From Bifidobacterium breve (GTDB lineage: Bacteria; Cyanobacteriota; Cyanobacteriia; PCC-6307; Cyanobiaceae): a stretch of DNA of 47,961 nucleotides. Below are positions 27,105 through 37,672 of the stretch, piece by piece; within the stretch, counting starts at the first letter, position 1, and the number at the start of each line of letters is the position of its first letter. The position numbers were made by a program, and so were the translations under genes. The notes under the pieces were generated by a model that saw only the letters and a list, made by a program, of their open reading frames with translations, did no database searches and was not told the DNA's origin. The stretch spans positions 1 to 47,961 of the forward strand of contig CALPNT020000004.1 in NCBI GenBank assembly GCA_943325005.2. The letters are read 5' to 3'.

Positions 27105-27197
27105 CAGGTCAGGGAGCCCCGGACAGAGGTGCAGAGGGGAATGTAAAGCCCCGCAGCCAGCGCAGTGTCGCCACCGTGACAGCGGCGCCTCCCGGGC

Positions 27198-28421
27198 TCA
27201 GGTTTCGGTGAGCTCCACCAGCCGCCGGATCACGTCCTCCACCACCCGATCCGGGGTGGAGGCGCCGGAGGTGATGCCCACCCGGATCGGGCCTTCGGGC
27301 AGGAACGGTTCAAGCGTTTCCAGCTCCCCACCCAGGGGTTTGTGTTCGATCCGGTTGCCGGGCCCGATCCGTTCGGGGGTATCGATGTGGAAGGAGTGGA
27401 TGCCCCGGGAGATGGCGATCTCCTGCAGGTGGGTGGTGTTGGAGGAGTTGTAGCCGCCGATCACCACCATCAGGTCGAGTGGTTCATCCACCAGGGCGAA
27501 GATCGCGTCCTGCCGCTCCTGGGTGGCATCACAGATGGTGTTGAAGGCCAGGAAGTGATCGTTGATCCGGGCCGGGCCGTAGCGCTGCAACATGGTGTGC
27601 TCGAACAGGCGGCCGATGTCTTCGGTCTCGCTCTTGAGCATCGTTGTCTGGTTGGCCACGCCGACGCGGATCAGATCGCGATCGGGATCGAAACCGGGTG
27701 AACAAGCGTGCTGAAAGCGGGTCATGAACACCTGCCGCTCCTCGGGGCTGCGTTGGCTTTCGTTGTCGGCGCCGGTGAGGATGTAATCACTCACCATCTG
27801 GGCTTCAGCCAGATCGAGCACCACCAGATAGGTGCCGGCAAAGGAGCTGGTGGCCAGGGTTTCCTCATGCTTCACCTTGCCGTGAATGATCGAGGTGAAG
27901 GCATGCTTCTTATGTTTCTCCACCGTGTTCCACACCTTGGACACCCAGGGGCAGGTGGTGTCGACGATGTGGCAGCCGCGCTCATTGAGCAGCTGCATTT
28001 CCTGCACCGTGGCGCCGAAGGCCGGCAAGATCACCACATCGCCGGTGCCCACCTCCGAGAAGTCCTTGCAGCCATCCTTCACATCGATGAACTGCACATC
28101 CATCTCGCGCAGATGGTCGTTGACCGAGGGGTTGTGGATGATCTCGTTGGTGATCCAGATCCGCTCACTCGGGTAGTGGCGGCGGGTTTCGTAGGCCATC
28201 GCCACGGCCCGCTCCACACCCCAGCAGAAGCCGAACGCCTCCGCCAGCCGCACCGTCAGCCGCCCTTCGCGCAGCTCATGGCCGTCGGTGCGCAGGCTGG
28301 CCACCAGGTCGCTCTGATAGGCGGTCTTGAGGCTGCCGGCCACCTCGTCGCCGAGGCCGAAACCGCGGCGGTTGTAGCGCTCCGAATGGTGCAGGGAACG
28401 CTTGAAAGCTCGGGTATCCAA
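27198..28421 (-). CDS. ispH: 4-hydroxy-3-methylbut-2-enyl diphosphate reductase
   Basis: [78 protein letters not shown]. Confidence 0.97.
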   Translation of the reverse strand: MDTRAFKRSLHHSERYNRRGFGLGDEVAGSLKTAYQSDLVASLRTDGHELREGRLTVRLAEAFGFCWGVERAVAMAYETRRHYPSERIWITNEIIHNPSVNDHLREMDVQFIDVKDGCKDFSEVGTGDVVILPAFGATVQEMQLLNERGCHIVDTTCPWVSKVWNTVEKHKKHAFTSIIHGKVKHEETLATSSFAGTYLVVLDLAEAQMVSDYILTGADNESQRSPEERQVFMTRFQHACSPGFDPDRDLIRVGVANQTTMLKSETEDIGRLFEHTMLQRYGPARINDHFLAFNTICDATQERQDAIFALVDEPLDLMVVIGGYNSSNTTHLQEIAISRGIHSFHIDTPERIGPGNRIEHKPLGGELETLEPFLPEGPIRVGITSGASTPDRVVEDVIRRLVELTET

Positions 28422-28485
28422 GGCTGCTGCTGAGCGGGCTGATCGGAACTCTATGGGGCTCGCCAGTACGGCGGCCGATCCAGCT

Positions 28486-29289
28486 TCAGCCCTGATGCGG
28501 CTGCAGCGCCGCTAACCCCAGCCAGTGGATGGCGTCGTCGCCGAAGTCGTAGCGGCAGGGCAGCACCTCCACCCCGGCGGCCAGGGCCTGGCGGAACAGC
28601 TCCCCGTAGCGGGGGTCGGCACTGTCCCCAGGCGCGAAGCGGCTCACGTCGGCGCGGCTCAGGCAGGGCACCAGCACCGCCCGGGCCCCGGGCACCAGGG
28701 CCGTGAGCTCCACCAGATGCTTCTGGCCCCGTTCGGTGACTGTGTCGGGGAACAGGGCCAGATCACCCTCGCTCCAGGTGGTGTTCTTCACCTCCAGCCA
28801 GATCGGCCGTGGATCGGTGGCGCCTGCGGCTGGCGTCAGCAGCAGATCGATCCGGCTGCGGCGGCCCTCGCCGTAGGGCACTTCGGCCCGGATCGCGCCG
28901 ATCGGGCCGAGCCAGGGCTCGAGGCAGCCGGCCTCGATCGTGGCGCGCACCAGTCGGTTTGGCAGGGCGGTGTTGATGCCCACCCAGATCGCGCTGCCAT
29001 CGGCGCCGGTCACCTCGGCCTGCTCCCAGGTCCAGGCCAGCTTGCGGCTGGGCGAGGGAGCGTGGCGCAGGCGCACCCGTCCGCCTGGATGCAGCACCCC
29101 CGTCATCGGGCCGGTGTTGGCGCAATGGGCGGTGACCAGTTCGCCGCTGTCGAGGGCCACCTCGGCCAGGAAGCGCTTGTAGCGCTTCAGCAGCACGCCT
29201 TCCACCAGGGGGCCGGTGGCCAGCACGGGCACCGGTGCTGTTGCCGGCTCGGCAGCCGGCGGGCTGGAGGGGTGGGCGGCGCTGGGCAT
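28486..29289 (-). CDS. sfsA: SfsA family protein
   Basis: [58 protein letters not shown]. Confidence 0.95.
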   Translation of the reverse strand: MPSAAHPSSPPAAEPATAPVPVLATGPLVEGVLLKRYKRFLAEVALDSGELVTAHCANTGPMTGVLHPGGRVRLRHAPSPSRKLAWTWEQAEVTGADGSAIWVGINTALPNRLVRATIEAGCLEPWLGPIGAIRAEVPYGEGRRSRIDLLLTPAAGATDPRPIWLEVKNTTWSEGDLALFPDTVTERGQKHLVELTALVPGARAVLVPCLSRADVSRFAPGDSADPRYGELFRQALAAGVEVLPCRYDFGDDAIHWLGLAALQPHQG

Positions 29290-29359
29290 CGGGTCGGGCT
29301 CAGGCCGGAACGCCCGCCATACTGCCCTCTCTCCATTTGAGCTTCGAGCCCAGGCCCCG

Positions 29360-30967
29360 ATGGCGAGATCGCTCAAAAGGATTGCGTTGATCGTGGCCCT
29401 GGCCACGGCCCTCAGCAAGGTGGCGGGCCTGGTGCGTCAGCAGGTGATCGCCGCCGCCTTCGGTGTCGGTGCCGCTTACGACGCCTACAACTACGCCTAT
29501 GTCTTGCCGGGCTTTCTGCTGATCCTGCTGGGGGGCATCAACGGGCCCTTCCACAGCGCCATGGTGAGCGTGCTGGCGCGCCGGCCGCGGCAGGAGGGGG
29601 CCCATGTGCTGGCTGCCATCAACACCCTGGTGGGGGCAGTCTTGATCGGGGTGACGCTGCTGTTGATCGTGGCGGCCGATCCGCTGGTCACCCTGGTGGG
29701 GCCAGGCCTGGATGGCACCCGGCATGAACTGGCGGTGCTGCAGTTGCGCTGGATGGCGCCGATGGCGCTGTTCGCCGGCCTGATCGGTCTTGGTTTCGGG
29801 GCCCTCAATGCCGCCGATGTCTTCTGGCTGCCGTCGGTGAGCCCGCTGCTCTCGAGCGTGGCCGTGATCGGCGGTATCGCCATCCTCTGGTGGCAGCTGG
29901 GGTCGGCGATCGTGCTGCCGCAATGGGCCGTGATCGGCGGCGTGGTGCTGGCCGCCAGCACCACGGTGGGGGCGGTGCTGCAGTGGCTGATTCAGCTGCC
30001 GGCACTGGCGAAGGAGGGTCTGAACAAGTTCCAGCTGGTCTGGGACTGGCAAGATCCGGGCGTGCGCGAGGTGCTGCAGGTGATGGGCCCGGCCACCCTC
30101 TCGTCCGGCATGTTGCAGATCAATGTGTTCGTCGATCTGTTCTTCGCCTCCGGCATTGTCGGCGCGGCGGCGGGCCTGGGTTACGCCAACCTGCTGGTGC
30201 AGACGCCCCTCGGCCTGCTGTCCAATGCCCTGCTGGTGCCGCTGCTGCCGGTCTATGCCCGGCTCACCGCCCGCGCCGATCGCCCCGAGCTGATCGGCCG
30301 GATCCGTCAGGGACTGATGCTCTCCAACGCCAGCATGCTGCCCCTGGGGGCGGTGATGGTGGCCCTGGCCGGTCCGATCGTGTCGCTGGTGTATGAGCGC
30401 GGCGCCTTCGATCAGCAGGCCGCCTCCCTGGTGGGCGGACTGCTGATGGCCTACGGGCTGGGCATGCCCGCCTATCTGGCTCGCGACGTGCTGGTGCGCG
30501 TCTTTTATGCCCTGGGCGATGGGGTCACACCGTTTCGATGGTCGATGGCCGGCATCGGCCTCAATGCGGTTTTTGACTGGCTGCTGGTGGGGGCTCCCAC
30601 TCCCTGGGGTCAGCAGCTGCCGGCACTCAACTTCGGCGCTCCCGGTCTGGTGCTGGCTACGGTTTCGGTGAATGTGATCACCTGTCTGGGGCTGCTGCTG
30701 GCCCTGCAGGCCAGGCTTGGGCAGCTGCCGCTGCAGGTGTGGTTGCGCGACACCGGCCTGCTGGCCCTGGCCGCCCTGCTCGGGGCGCTGTTCGGCTGGC
30801 TGCTGGCCCATGGGGTGGCCTGGCCGGCCGGTCTGCTGGGCCTGCTGTTGCAGAACGCCTTCAGTGCGGGCCTGGCACTGGGGCTCTATGGGCTGCTGGC
30901 CACCCTGTTCAAGGTGCCGGAGGCGGCCCAGCTGCTGCAGCTGCTGCAGCGCCGGAAAGCGGCCTGA
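29360..30967 (+). CDS. murJ: Lipid II flippase MurJ (MviN family)
   Basis: ALATALSKVAGLVRQQVIAAAFGVGAAYDAYNYAYVLPGFLLILLGGINGPFHSAMVSV; 14-TM MOP architecture. Confidence 0.95.
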   Translation: MARSLKRIALIVALATALSKVAGLVRQQVIAAAFGVGAAYDAYNYAYVLPGFLLILLGGINGPFHSAMVSVLARRPRQEGAHVLAAINTLVGAVLIGVTLLLIVAADPLVTLVGPGLDGTRHELAVLQLRWMAPMALFAGLIGLGFGALNAADVFWLPSVSPLLSSVAVIGGIAILWWQLGSAIVLPQWAVIGGVVLAASTTVGAVLQWLIQLPALAKEGLNKFQLVWDWQDPGVREVLQVMGPATLSSGMLQINVFVDLFFASGIVGAAAGLGYANLLVQTPLGLLSNALLVPLLPVYARLTARADRPELIGRIRQGLMLSNASMLPLGAVMVALAGPIVSLVYERGAFDQQAASLVGGLLMAYGLGMPAYLARDVLVRVFYALGDGVTPFRWSMAGIGLNAVFDWLLVGAPTPWGQQLPALNFGAPGLVLATVSVNVITCLGLLLALQARLGQLPLQVWLRDTGLLALAALLGALFGWLLAHGVAWPAGLLGLLLQNAFSAGLALGLYGLLATLFKVPEAAQLLQLLQRRKAA

Positions 30968-30991
30968 GCGGCGGCTCTGGCCCGCCTGAGC

Positions 30992-31249
30992 TCAGGATTG
31001 CTTGACCTGGCGTTCTTCGCGCACCTGCAGCGGAATCTCGAGATGGGAGCGGCCCAGCATCTGGGGACCATCGACCGAGTAGATGCGGGCTTCGATACCG
31101 AAATCACGGAAGGCGGATTCCAGTTCCTGCATCAACGCCTTCTCCACCTGGGCCTCGGCGTCCACCACCTTGCCGATCAGCCGCCCGCCCAGGCGTCCGA
31201 TTCGCTGGCGCACCACTTCCCGGGCGTTGGTGACCTCAATGATCAGCAC
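30992..31249 (-). CDS. Conserved-looking hypothetical protein
   Basis: 85 aa: MLIIEVTNAREVVRQRIGRLGGRLIGKVVDAEAQVEKALMQELESAFRDFGIEARIYSVDGPQML.... The sequence is well structured and occupies its own slot. Confidence 0.75.
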   Translation of the reverse strand: MLIIEVTNAREVVRQRIGRLGGRLIGKVVDAEAQVEKALMQELESAFRDFGIEARIYSVDGPQMLGRSHLEIPLQVREERQVKQS

Positions 31250-31273
31250 GGCCCGATCGCGGGAACTGTCACC

Positions 31274-31564
31274 CTATCCGCAGAAAGGCTCCAATAGTTC
31301 TTCCAGATCCCGCAGTTGGCCTGGCGGTACCAGGCGAGCCAACGGCAGCCTGGTGGGGCCGCCGCCGATCGGCACCTGCACCGCCTCCAGCGACTGGCGG
31401 GCGCAGATCTCGGCCCCCTGGCTGAGGCGGCCGGCGCATTCGATCGCCAGGGTCTCGGCCAGGCCCGCATCCCCCAGATAAAGATGCCAGCCGGCGATCT
31501 GCACGTAGAGGCGATCCGCGATCGAGCGGCTGAGCTCGTCGAGGGATCGGGCGTCGATCGTCAT
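31274..31564 (-). CDS. DUF3181 family protein
   Basis: ATG at 31564: MTIDARSLDELSRSIADRLYVQIAGWHLYLGDAGLAETLAIECAGRLSQG...; 4-nt overlap with the upstream gene. Confidence 0.82.
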   Translation of the reverse strand: MTIDARSLDELSRSIADRLYVQIAGWHLYLGDAGLAETLAIECAGRLSQGAEICARQSLEAVQVPIGGGPTRLPLARLVPPGQLRDLEELLEPFCG

Positions 31565-31812
31565 GGGGAGGGTTCGCTGACGGTTTTGGGGCGCAGGGCC
31601 ACCACCACGCTGCCATGCACCAGCAGGACCGCTCCCCAGCCAAGGGTCAACCAGTTGAGGTGGGGCCAGGGATGGCGCAGCTCCTGCACGAACCAGAGGC
31701 CGCTGTTGAGGGCGGCGAAGGCCATGGCGTGCAGGGTGAGATTGACGATGCGCTCGAAATGCCGGTAGGTGGGGTCGGCGGGATCGGCGGGGCCGTACCA
31801 ACGGATCGGCAT
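31561..31812 (-). CDS. Small 2-TM protein (2TM-domain-like)
   Basis: MPIRWYGPADPADPTYRHFERIVNLTLHAMAFAALNSGLWFVQELRHPWPHLNWLTLGWGAVLLVHGSVV. Confidence 0.75.
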   Translation of the reverse strand: MPIRWYGPADPADPTYRHFERIVNLTLHAMAFAALNSGLWFVQELRHPWPHLNWLTLGWGAVLLVHGSVVVALRPKTVSEPSP

Positions 31813-31951
31813 GGGGTTTGCAGGTGGGGAAACGGGATGGGGCAGGGCAGGGCCCGGTGTGAGGAGCCCCGAAGGGAACCCCCCGGGGGAGCCCCCGCCG
31901 TCCAGCCTGGTTGACGGATGGGCACCCTATGCGGTGAGAATGAGCAGGCAG

Positions 31952-32025
31952 GCGCTTGTAGCTCAGCGGATTAGAGCATCTGACTACGGATCAGAGGGTC
32001 GGGAGTTCGAATCTCTCCAGGCGCG
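31952..32025 (+). tRNA. tRNA-Arg (ACG)
   Basis: GCGCTTG TA GCTCAGCGGATTAGAGC A TCTGA CTACGGA TCAGA GGGTC GGGAG TTCGAAT CTCTC CAGGCGC G. Anticodon ACG at 31986-31988. Confidence 0.97.
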
Positions 32026-32035
32026 TCCTTCCATC

Positions 32036-32062
32036 AGCCGTCCTCCGGGACGGCTTTTTTTT
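32036..32062 (+). terminator. Rho-independent terminator after tRNA-Arg
   Basis: AGCCGTCC-TCCG-GGACGGCT followed by a T8 run. Confidence 0.9.
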
Positions 32063-32156
32063 GGTTGGCCTCGCCCCAGCACAGTCCGGGACGGCACACG
32101 GCCGTTAGGCCATGGCTGGCCCATGCCTACGATCGGGCTACTTCCGTGCGGCTCCC

Positions 32157-33434
32157 ATGGCGGACCAGATCGATACCCCCCTCAGCAGTGCTGATCCGGC
32201 CATCGCCGCCTTGATCGCCAAGGAACTGGAACGGCAGCAGACCCATCTGGAGCTGATCGCCAGCGAGAACTTCGCCTCCCAGGCGGTGATGGAGGCCCAA
32301 GGCTCAGTGCTCACCAACAAGTACGCCGAGGGCTTGCCCCACAAGCGCTACTACGGCGGCTGTGAGCACGTCGATGCGATCGAGGAGCTGGCGATCGAGC
32401 GGGCCAAGCAGCTGTTCGGTGCTGCCTGGGCGAATGTGCAGCCCCACAGTGGCGCCCAGGCCAACTTCGCCGTGTTCCTGGCGCTGCTGCAGCCCGGCGA
32501 CACGATTCTGGGCATGGACCTTTCCCACGGCGGGCACCTCAGCCATGGCTCGCCGGTGAACGTTTCGGGCAAGTGGTTCAAGGCGGTGCATTACGGCGTT
32601 GATCCCCACACCCAGACCCTCAACCAGGCGCTGATCCGCGAGCTGGCCCTCGAGCACCGCCCCAAGCTGATCATCTGCGGCGGCTCCGCCTACCCCCGCA
32701 CGATCGATTTCGCCGCTTTCCGCGCCATTGCCGATGAGGTGGGCGCCTATCTGCTCGCCGACATGGCCCATATCGCCGGCCTGGTGGCGGCCGAGGTGCA
32801 TCCCAGTCCGCTACCCCACTGCCATGTGGTCACCACCACCACCCACAAGACCCTGCGCGGTCCCCGCGGTGGTCTGATCCTCTGCAACGACGCCGACTTC
32901 GGCAAACAGTTCGACAAGGCCGTGTTCCCGGGCACCCAGGGCGGTCCCCTTGAACACGTGATCGCCGCCAAGGCGGTGGCCTTCGGCGAGGCGCTGCAGC
33001 CCGCCTTCCGCACCTACAGCCAGCAGGTGGTGGTCAACGCCCAGGCCCTGGCGGCCCGGCTGCAGGAGCGGGGCATCACGGTGGTGTCCGGCGGTACCGA
33101 CAACCACATCGTGTTGCTGGATTTGCGCTCGATCGGCCTCACCGGCAAGGTGGCCGACCTGCTGGTCAGTGATGTCCAGATCACCGCCAACAAGAACACG
33201 GTGCCGTTCGATCCCGAATCTCCGTTCGTGACCAGCGGTCTGCGTCTGGGCAGCGCTGCCCTCACCACCCGGGGCTTCGATGCTGCGGCCTTCGTCGAGG
33301 TGGCCGATGTGATCGCCGATCGGCTCATCCAGCGGGACGATGCCGCCGTTGAGCAGCGCTGCCGCGAGCGGGTGGCCGATCTCTGCCAGCGTTTTCCTCT
33401 CTACGCCCAACAACGTCAGCTTCAGAACGCCTGA
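32157..33434 (+). CDS. glyA: Serine hydroxymethyltransferase
   Basis: [62 protein letters not shown]. Confidence 0.97.
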   Translation: MADQIDTPLSSADPAIAALIAKELERQQTHLELIASENFASQAVMEAQGSVLTNKYAEGLPHKRYYGGCEHVDAIEELAIERAKQLFGAAWANVQPHSGAQANFAVFLALLQPGDTILGMDLSHGGHLSHGSPVNVSGKWFKAVHYGVDPHTQTLNQALIRELALEHRPKLIICGGSAYPRTIDFAAFRAIADEVGAYLLADMAHIAGLVAAEVHPSPLPHCHVVTTTTHKTLRGPRGGLILCNDADFGKQFDKAVFPGTQGGPLEHVIAAKAVAFGEALQPAFRTYSQQVVVNAQALAARLQERGITVVSGGTDNHIVLLDLRSIGLTGKVADLLVSDVQITANKNTVPFDPESPFVTSGLRLGSAALTTRGFDAAAFVEVADVIADRLIQRDDAAVEQRCRERVADLCQRFPLYAQQRQLQNA

Positions 33435-33493
33435 GTTCTGGGGACCGCCCGTAAGGTGGCGCCCATCGGCCTGCTGCTTCCTGTTCCGCGCCT

Positions 33494-34576
33494 GTGACGC
33501 TCGCCACCAGTCCCATTGCGGCGGCCTTCCTCACCCTCGCCGTTGCGGCCTTGCTCACCGCCCTCGTGGTGCCGCTGGTGCGCCAGCTTGGCTTGCGCTG
33601 GGATCTGGTCGATGCTCCGGATCCACGCAAGCAGCACACGGCGCCGATGGTGCGCCTTGGTGGTGTCGGCATCGTGGGGGGATTCAGCCTCGCCCTTGCG
33701 CTCACCTGGCTGCTGGGCGGCTTCGCCAACCTGCTCCCCGATAAGGACCAGTTGATCTGGACCACTCTGGCCGGTGCCCTCTGCTTCTTTCTGATCGGCC
33801 TGGCTGATGACCTGTTCGCACTGCCGCCGTTGCCCCGGCTGGCCGGCCAGCTGGTGGTGGCGATGGCGGTCTGGAGTCAGGGGGTCCGCATCGGCAACAT
33901 CGAATTGCCCTTCCCCCTGTTCGGCCACAGTCCGAACCTGGAGCTGTCAGCGCCGCTGAGCCTGCTGGCCACGGTGATCTGGCTGGTGGGCATCACCAAT
34001 GCGATCAACTGGCTCGATGGCCTGGATGGACTGGCGGCCGGTGTCAGCGGTATTGCCGCGGTGGGCCTGCTCTCGGTCAGTTACAGCCTGCATCAGCCTG
34101 CCGCCGGCCTGCTCGCCGCGGCTCTGGCCGGGGCCTGCCTCGGCTTTCTGCGCCACAATTTCAATCCGGCCCGCATCTTCATGGGGGATGGCGGCTCCTA
34201 TTTCCTTGGTTTCGCCCTGGCGGCGATCAGCATCGTCGGCCCGGCCAAGGGGCTCACCGGGGTGAGCCTGCTGCTGCCGCTGCTGATCCTGTCCCTGCCC
34301 CTGGCCGACATGTCGGCGGTGATCATGGGACGGCTCAGCGAGGGGCGCTCCCCCTTCTATCCCGATCGGCGCCATCTGCACCATCGGCTGCTGCGGGCCG
34401 GTTTCAGCCATCGCCGCACTGTGGTGCTGATCTATGCCTTCACCCAGTGGCTGGCGGCCCTGGCCCTGGTGGTGGCTGATGCCGAGCTGCGCTTTCTGTG
34501 GCTGGGCCTGGCCACGGCGGTGCTGATCGCCGTGGTGGTGGTGTTCCGCCGCCAGATGCAGCAGGAGGCGGGGTGA
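33494..34576 (+). CDS. MraY/WecA-like polyprenyl-phosphate sugar-1-phosphate transferase (GTG start)
   Basis: [95 protein letters not shown]. Confidence 0.93.
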   Translation: MTLATSPIAAAFLTLAVAALLTALVVPLVRQLGLRWDLVDAPDPRKQHTAPMVRLGGVGIVGGFSLALALTWLLGGFANLLPDKDQLIWTTLAGALCFFLIGLADDLFALPPLPRLAGQLVVAMAVWSQGVRIGNIELPFPLFGHSPNLELSAPLSLLATVIWLVGITNAINWLDGLDGLAAGVSGIAAVGLLSVSYSLHQPAAGLLAAALAGACLGFLRHNFNPARIFMGDGGSYFLGFALAAISIVGPAKGLTGVSLLLPLLILSLPLADMSAVIMGRLSEGRSPFYPDRRHLHHRLLRAGFSHRRTVVLIYAFTQWLAALALVVADAELRFLWLGLATAVLIAVVVVFRRQMQQEAG

Positions 34577-34578
34577 GC

Positions 34579-35841
34579 ATGCCGCCACCGAGCGAGCGGA
34601 CGGGCGCCGAGATCCTCTGCGTCGGCAGCGAGCTGCTGCTGGGCAGCATCGTCAACAGCAATGCCCGCTGGCTGGCCGACCAGCTGGCCGCCCTTGGCCT
34701 TGCTCACTATCGCCAGCAGGTGGTGGGGGATCACCGGGGCCGTTTGATCGCCGCCCTGCAGTCGGCTTCAAGGCGCTGCCGGCTGTTGATCACCACCGGC
34801 GGCCTGGGTCCCACCCCCGACGACCTCACCACGGAGGCGATCGCCGCCGCCTTCGACACCCCTCTGGAGGAACGGCCCGAGGTGTGGGCCGACATCCAGA
34901 CCAAGCTGGTGCGGCGTGGCCGCACCCCTTCGCCAACGGTGCGCCGCCAGGCTCTGCTGCCGGTTGGCGCCACCTTGCTGCCCAATCCCACCGGCACCGC
35001 CCCGGGGATGATCTGGACGCCGCTGCCGGGCTTCACCCTGCTCAGCTTCCCGGGGGTGCCCAGTGAGATGAAGGCGATGTGGGAAGCCACCGCGGTGCCC
35101 TGGCTGCGGCAGAGCGGCCTGGCCGAGGGGGTCTTCGCCAGCCGCATTCTGCGCTTCTGGGGAGTGGGCGAAGCGACCCTGGCGGAGCAGCTCGCCGATC
35201 TGCTGGCCGGCACCAATCCCACCGTGGCGCCCTATGCCGGTGCCGGCGAGGTGACGCTGCGTCTGACGGCCGCTGCGGCGGATCGGGCTGCGGCCGAGGG
35301 CCTGCTGGCTCCGCTGGAGGCCGAGCTGCGGGCTCGCACGGGCACGGCCTGCTTCGGCGACGGCGACGACAGCCTCGCCTCGGTGGTGTTGGCGGCACTA
35401 CGGCAGCGGGGCCAGAGCCTGGCCGTGGCCGAATCCTGCACGGGTGGCGGGCTGGGGGCTGCCCTGGCGGCGGTGCCGGGGGCCTCGGATGTGTTTGTCG
35501 GTGGCGTGATCGCCTACGCCAATGCGGTCAAGCAGCAGCTGCTGGGGGTGCCGGCCGCGTTGCTGCGGGAGCATGGCGCCGTCAGTGATCCGGTGGCCCG
35601 GGCCATGGCCGAGGGCGTTCAGCGCCAGACCGGCAGCACCTGGGCCCTGGCCGTCAGCGGTATCGCCGGCCCGGGGGGCGGCAGCCCAGACAAACCGGTG
35701 GGTCTGGTGCATCTGGCCCTGGCTGGCCCCCAGGGCTGCACGAGTGAGGGGGTGCAGTTCGGCGCCAGCCGCGGCCGAGGCTGGATCCAGACCCTCAGCA
35801 TCGGTGAGTCCTTGAACCGCCTGCGGCTGGCCCTGGGCTGA
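34579..35841 (+). CDS. cinA: Competence/damage-inducible protein CinA
   Basis: [86 protein letters not shown]. Confidence 0.96.
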   Translation: MPPPSERTGAEILCVGSELLLGSIVNSNARWLADQLAALGLAHYRQQVVGDHRGRLIAALQSASRRCRLLITTGGLGPTPDDLTTEAIAAAFDTPLEERPEVWADIQTKLVRRGRTPSPTVRRQALLPVGATLLPNPTGTAPGMIWTPLPGFTLLSFPGVPSEMKAMWEATAVPWLRQSGLAEGVFASRILRFWGVGEATLAEQLADLLAGTNPTVAPYAGAGEVTLRLTAAAADRAAAEGLLAPLEAELRARTGTACFGDGDDSLASVVLAALRQRGQSLAVAESCTGGGLGAALAAVPGASDVFVGGVIAYANAVKQQLLGVPAALLREHGAVSDPVARAMAEGVQRQTGSTWALAVSGIAGPGGGSPDKPVGLVHLALAGPQGCTSEGVQFGASRGRGWIQTLSIGESLNRLRLALG

Positions 35842-36074
35842 GTGCGCGAACGCTGATCGGGCTGACGGGATCCATCGCGATGGGCCACGGCAAGGCCGCC
35901 AGCGGGGCTGGTCGCGGAGCCAGCAGGGTCAGCGACAACGGCGTTGAGCGCTCCATTTGCGGCTGTCGCGCGGCCGTGTCAACCCTGGCTTGGTTGCGGC
36001 GGTGATCGGCATCGCTGCAGCCTGGCGGCGGGAACGATCACCAATGCTGACGGGTCAAGTTTTCCGCCCTGCCT

Positions 36075-36106
36075 CCATGGTTTTCAACAGAGCACCCATG
36101 GTTTTC
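36075..36106. repeat. 11-bp direct repeat CCATGGTTTTC, two copies 21 bp apart
   Basis: 36075-36085 and 36096-36106. The core TGGTTTTC recurs inverted (GAAAACCA) at 36163-36170. Confidence 0.85.
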
Positions 36107-36354
36107 CCCCGTTTCTGGCCTGGCAAGCCTTTGGTACGACAACACTTCAAGGTTTTTCTGTGGAAAACCACCTCTCCCCTTGACCGCGGCGATGGCGACA
36201 GGCCCGTCGGCGTTCGTCGCCAGCGTTGCTTGCCTCAGGGCCTGGCGTGGCTGCGGTCCAGCCGCGGGTCCGATGGGACGGGCGCGCCGGGGGGTGCTTT
36301 GACGGGATGGGGCACGCCGTGAGGTGATGGTGGCGACTTCGCGAAGGACGCCGC

Positions 36355-36597
36355 TTGAGCCAGATTCCCGACCATTCGCCCCAGTTCGTCAGCATCGAGA
36401 ACCAGATGCCCCTCGATTTATTCGAGGCCATGGCTGAGTTCATCCGCATCCATCCCCAGTGGGATCAGTACCGCCTGATGCAGGCGGCGCTGGCTGGGTT
36501 CCTGTTCCAGCAGGGCTGCCAGGACCGTTCCGTGGCCCGCCACTATCTGGACGGCCTGTTCCGGCGTGAGCCCTCTCCCTCCTCATTTTCGTCCTGA
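36355..36597 (+). CDS. DUF2811 domain-containing protein (TTG start)
   Basis: QFVSIENQMPLDLFEAMAEFIRIHPQWDQYRLMQAALAGFLFQQGCQDRSVARHYLDGLF. Confidence 0.85.
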   Translation: MSQIPDHSPQFVSIENQMPLDLFEAMAEFIRIHPQWDQYRLMQAALAGFLFQQGCQDRSVARHYLDGLFRREPSPSSFSS

Positions 36598-36609
36598 GCC
36601 CGGCTGTTG

Positions 36610-37572
36610 ATGCCTTGCCCCTCCCCGCGACCGCAGCTGGTGGTGCTCGATGGCTACACCAGCAATCCCGGCGATCTCGACTGGGAGCCCCTGGCGCAGC
36701 TCGGTGAGCTGACCGTTCACGACCGCACCGCCCCCGAGCAGGTAGCCGCCTGTATCGCCAAGGCCGATGTGGTGCTCACCAACAAGACCCGGCTCGATGC
36801 CGCCTGCCTGGCCGCGGCCCCCGGTCTGCGCGGGGTGGTGGTGCTGGCCACCGGCTTTGATGTGGTGGATGCGGTGGCGGCCCGCCGGCTGGGCCTGCCG
36901 GTTTGCAATGTGCCGGAGTACGGCACCCAGTCGGTGGCCCAGGCCGTGTTCGCCCTGCTGCTGGAACTCACCAATCACACCGGCGCCCTGGCGGCCTCGG
37001 TGCGTCAGGGACGCTGGTCGGCGGGGCCTGATTTCTGTTACTGGGATCAGCCCCTGATCGAGCTGGCGGGACAGACCTTCGGGGTGGTGGGGATGGGGCG
37101 GATCGGTGCCGTCGTCGGCCGCATCGCCGCGGCCTTCGGCATGCGGGTGCTGAGCCATCGCTGCCGCCCCGATCCGGCCTCGGTGCCGCTCGATCAGCTG
37201 CTGCAGCAGAGCGATGTGGTGAGTCTTCACTGTCCGCTCACCCCGGCCACCCGGGGCCTGATCGATGCCGCCCAGCTGGCGCGCATGAAGCCAGGCGCGT
37301 TGCTGCTCAACACCGGCCGCGGCGCCCTGATCAACGAGGTCGATCTGGCGGCGGCTCTGGCTAGCGGCCATCTGGCTGGGGCCGGCCTCGATGTGCTCAG
37401 CCTGGAGCCGCCCCAGGCGGACCATCCCCTGCTCAGCGCCCCCAATTGTCTGATCACGCCCCATGTGGCCTGGGCCACCCAGGCGGCCCGGCAGCGCCTG
37501 ATTGCCGTCAGTGCCCACAACGTGGCGGCCCTGCTGGCCGGCCGGCCGATCCATGTGGTCAACCCGGCCTGA
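36610..37572 (+). CDS. D-2-hydroxyacid dehydrogenase (glycerate dehydrogenase-like)
   Basis: TFGVVGMGRIGAVVGRIAAAFGMRVL, VVSLHCPLTPATRGLIDAAQLARMKPGALLLNTGRGALINEVDL, ITPHVAWAT. Confidence 0.94.
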   Translation: MPCPSPRPQLVVLDGYTSNPGDLDWEPLAQLGELTVHDRTAPEQVAACIAKADVVLTNKTRLDAACLAAAPGLRGVVVLATGFDVVDAVAARRLGLPVCNVPEYGTQSVAQAVFALLLELTNHTGALAASVRQGRWSAGPDFCYWDQPLIELAGQTFGVVGMGRIGAVVGRIAAAFGMRVLSHRCRPDPASVPLDQLLQQSDVVSLHCPLTPATRGLIDAAQLARMKPGALLLNTGRGALINEVDLAAALASGHLAGAGLDVLSLEPPQADHPLLSAPNCLITPHVAWATQAARQRLIAVSAHNVAALLAGRPIHVVNPA

Positions 37573-37672
37573 GCCCTGCCTGGAGAGGGATTGCCGTTCC
37601 CCAGCCGCCTTGGTGTCCCGGTGCTGCTCTCCCGCTCGGTTTTAGGGTGGCTTCTTCCCTCGCGAAGCCACG

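Noticed and set aside
29300-30811. 503-aa minus-strand ORF
   Set aside because: Complementary to murJ; composition (Q/H/G) is an antisense artefact.
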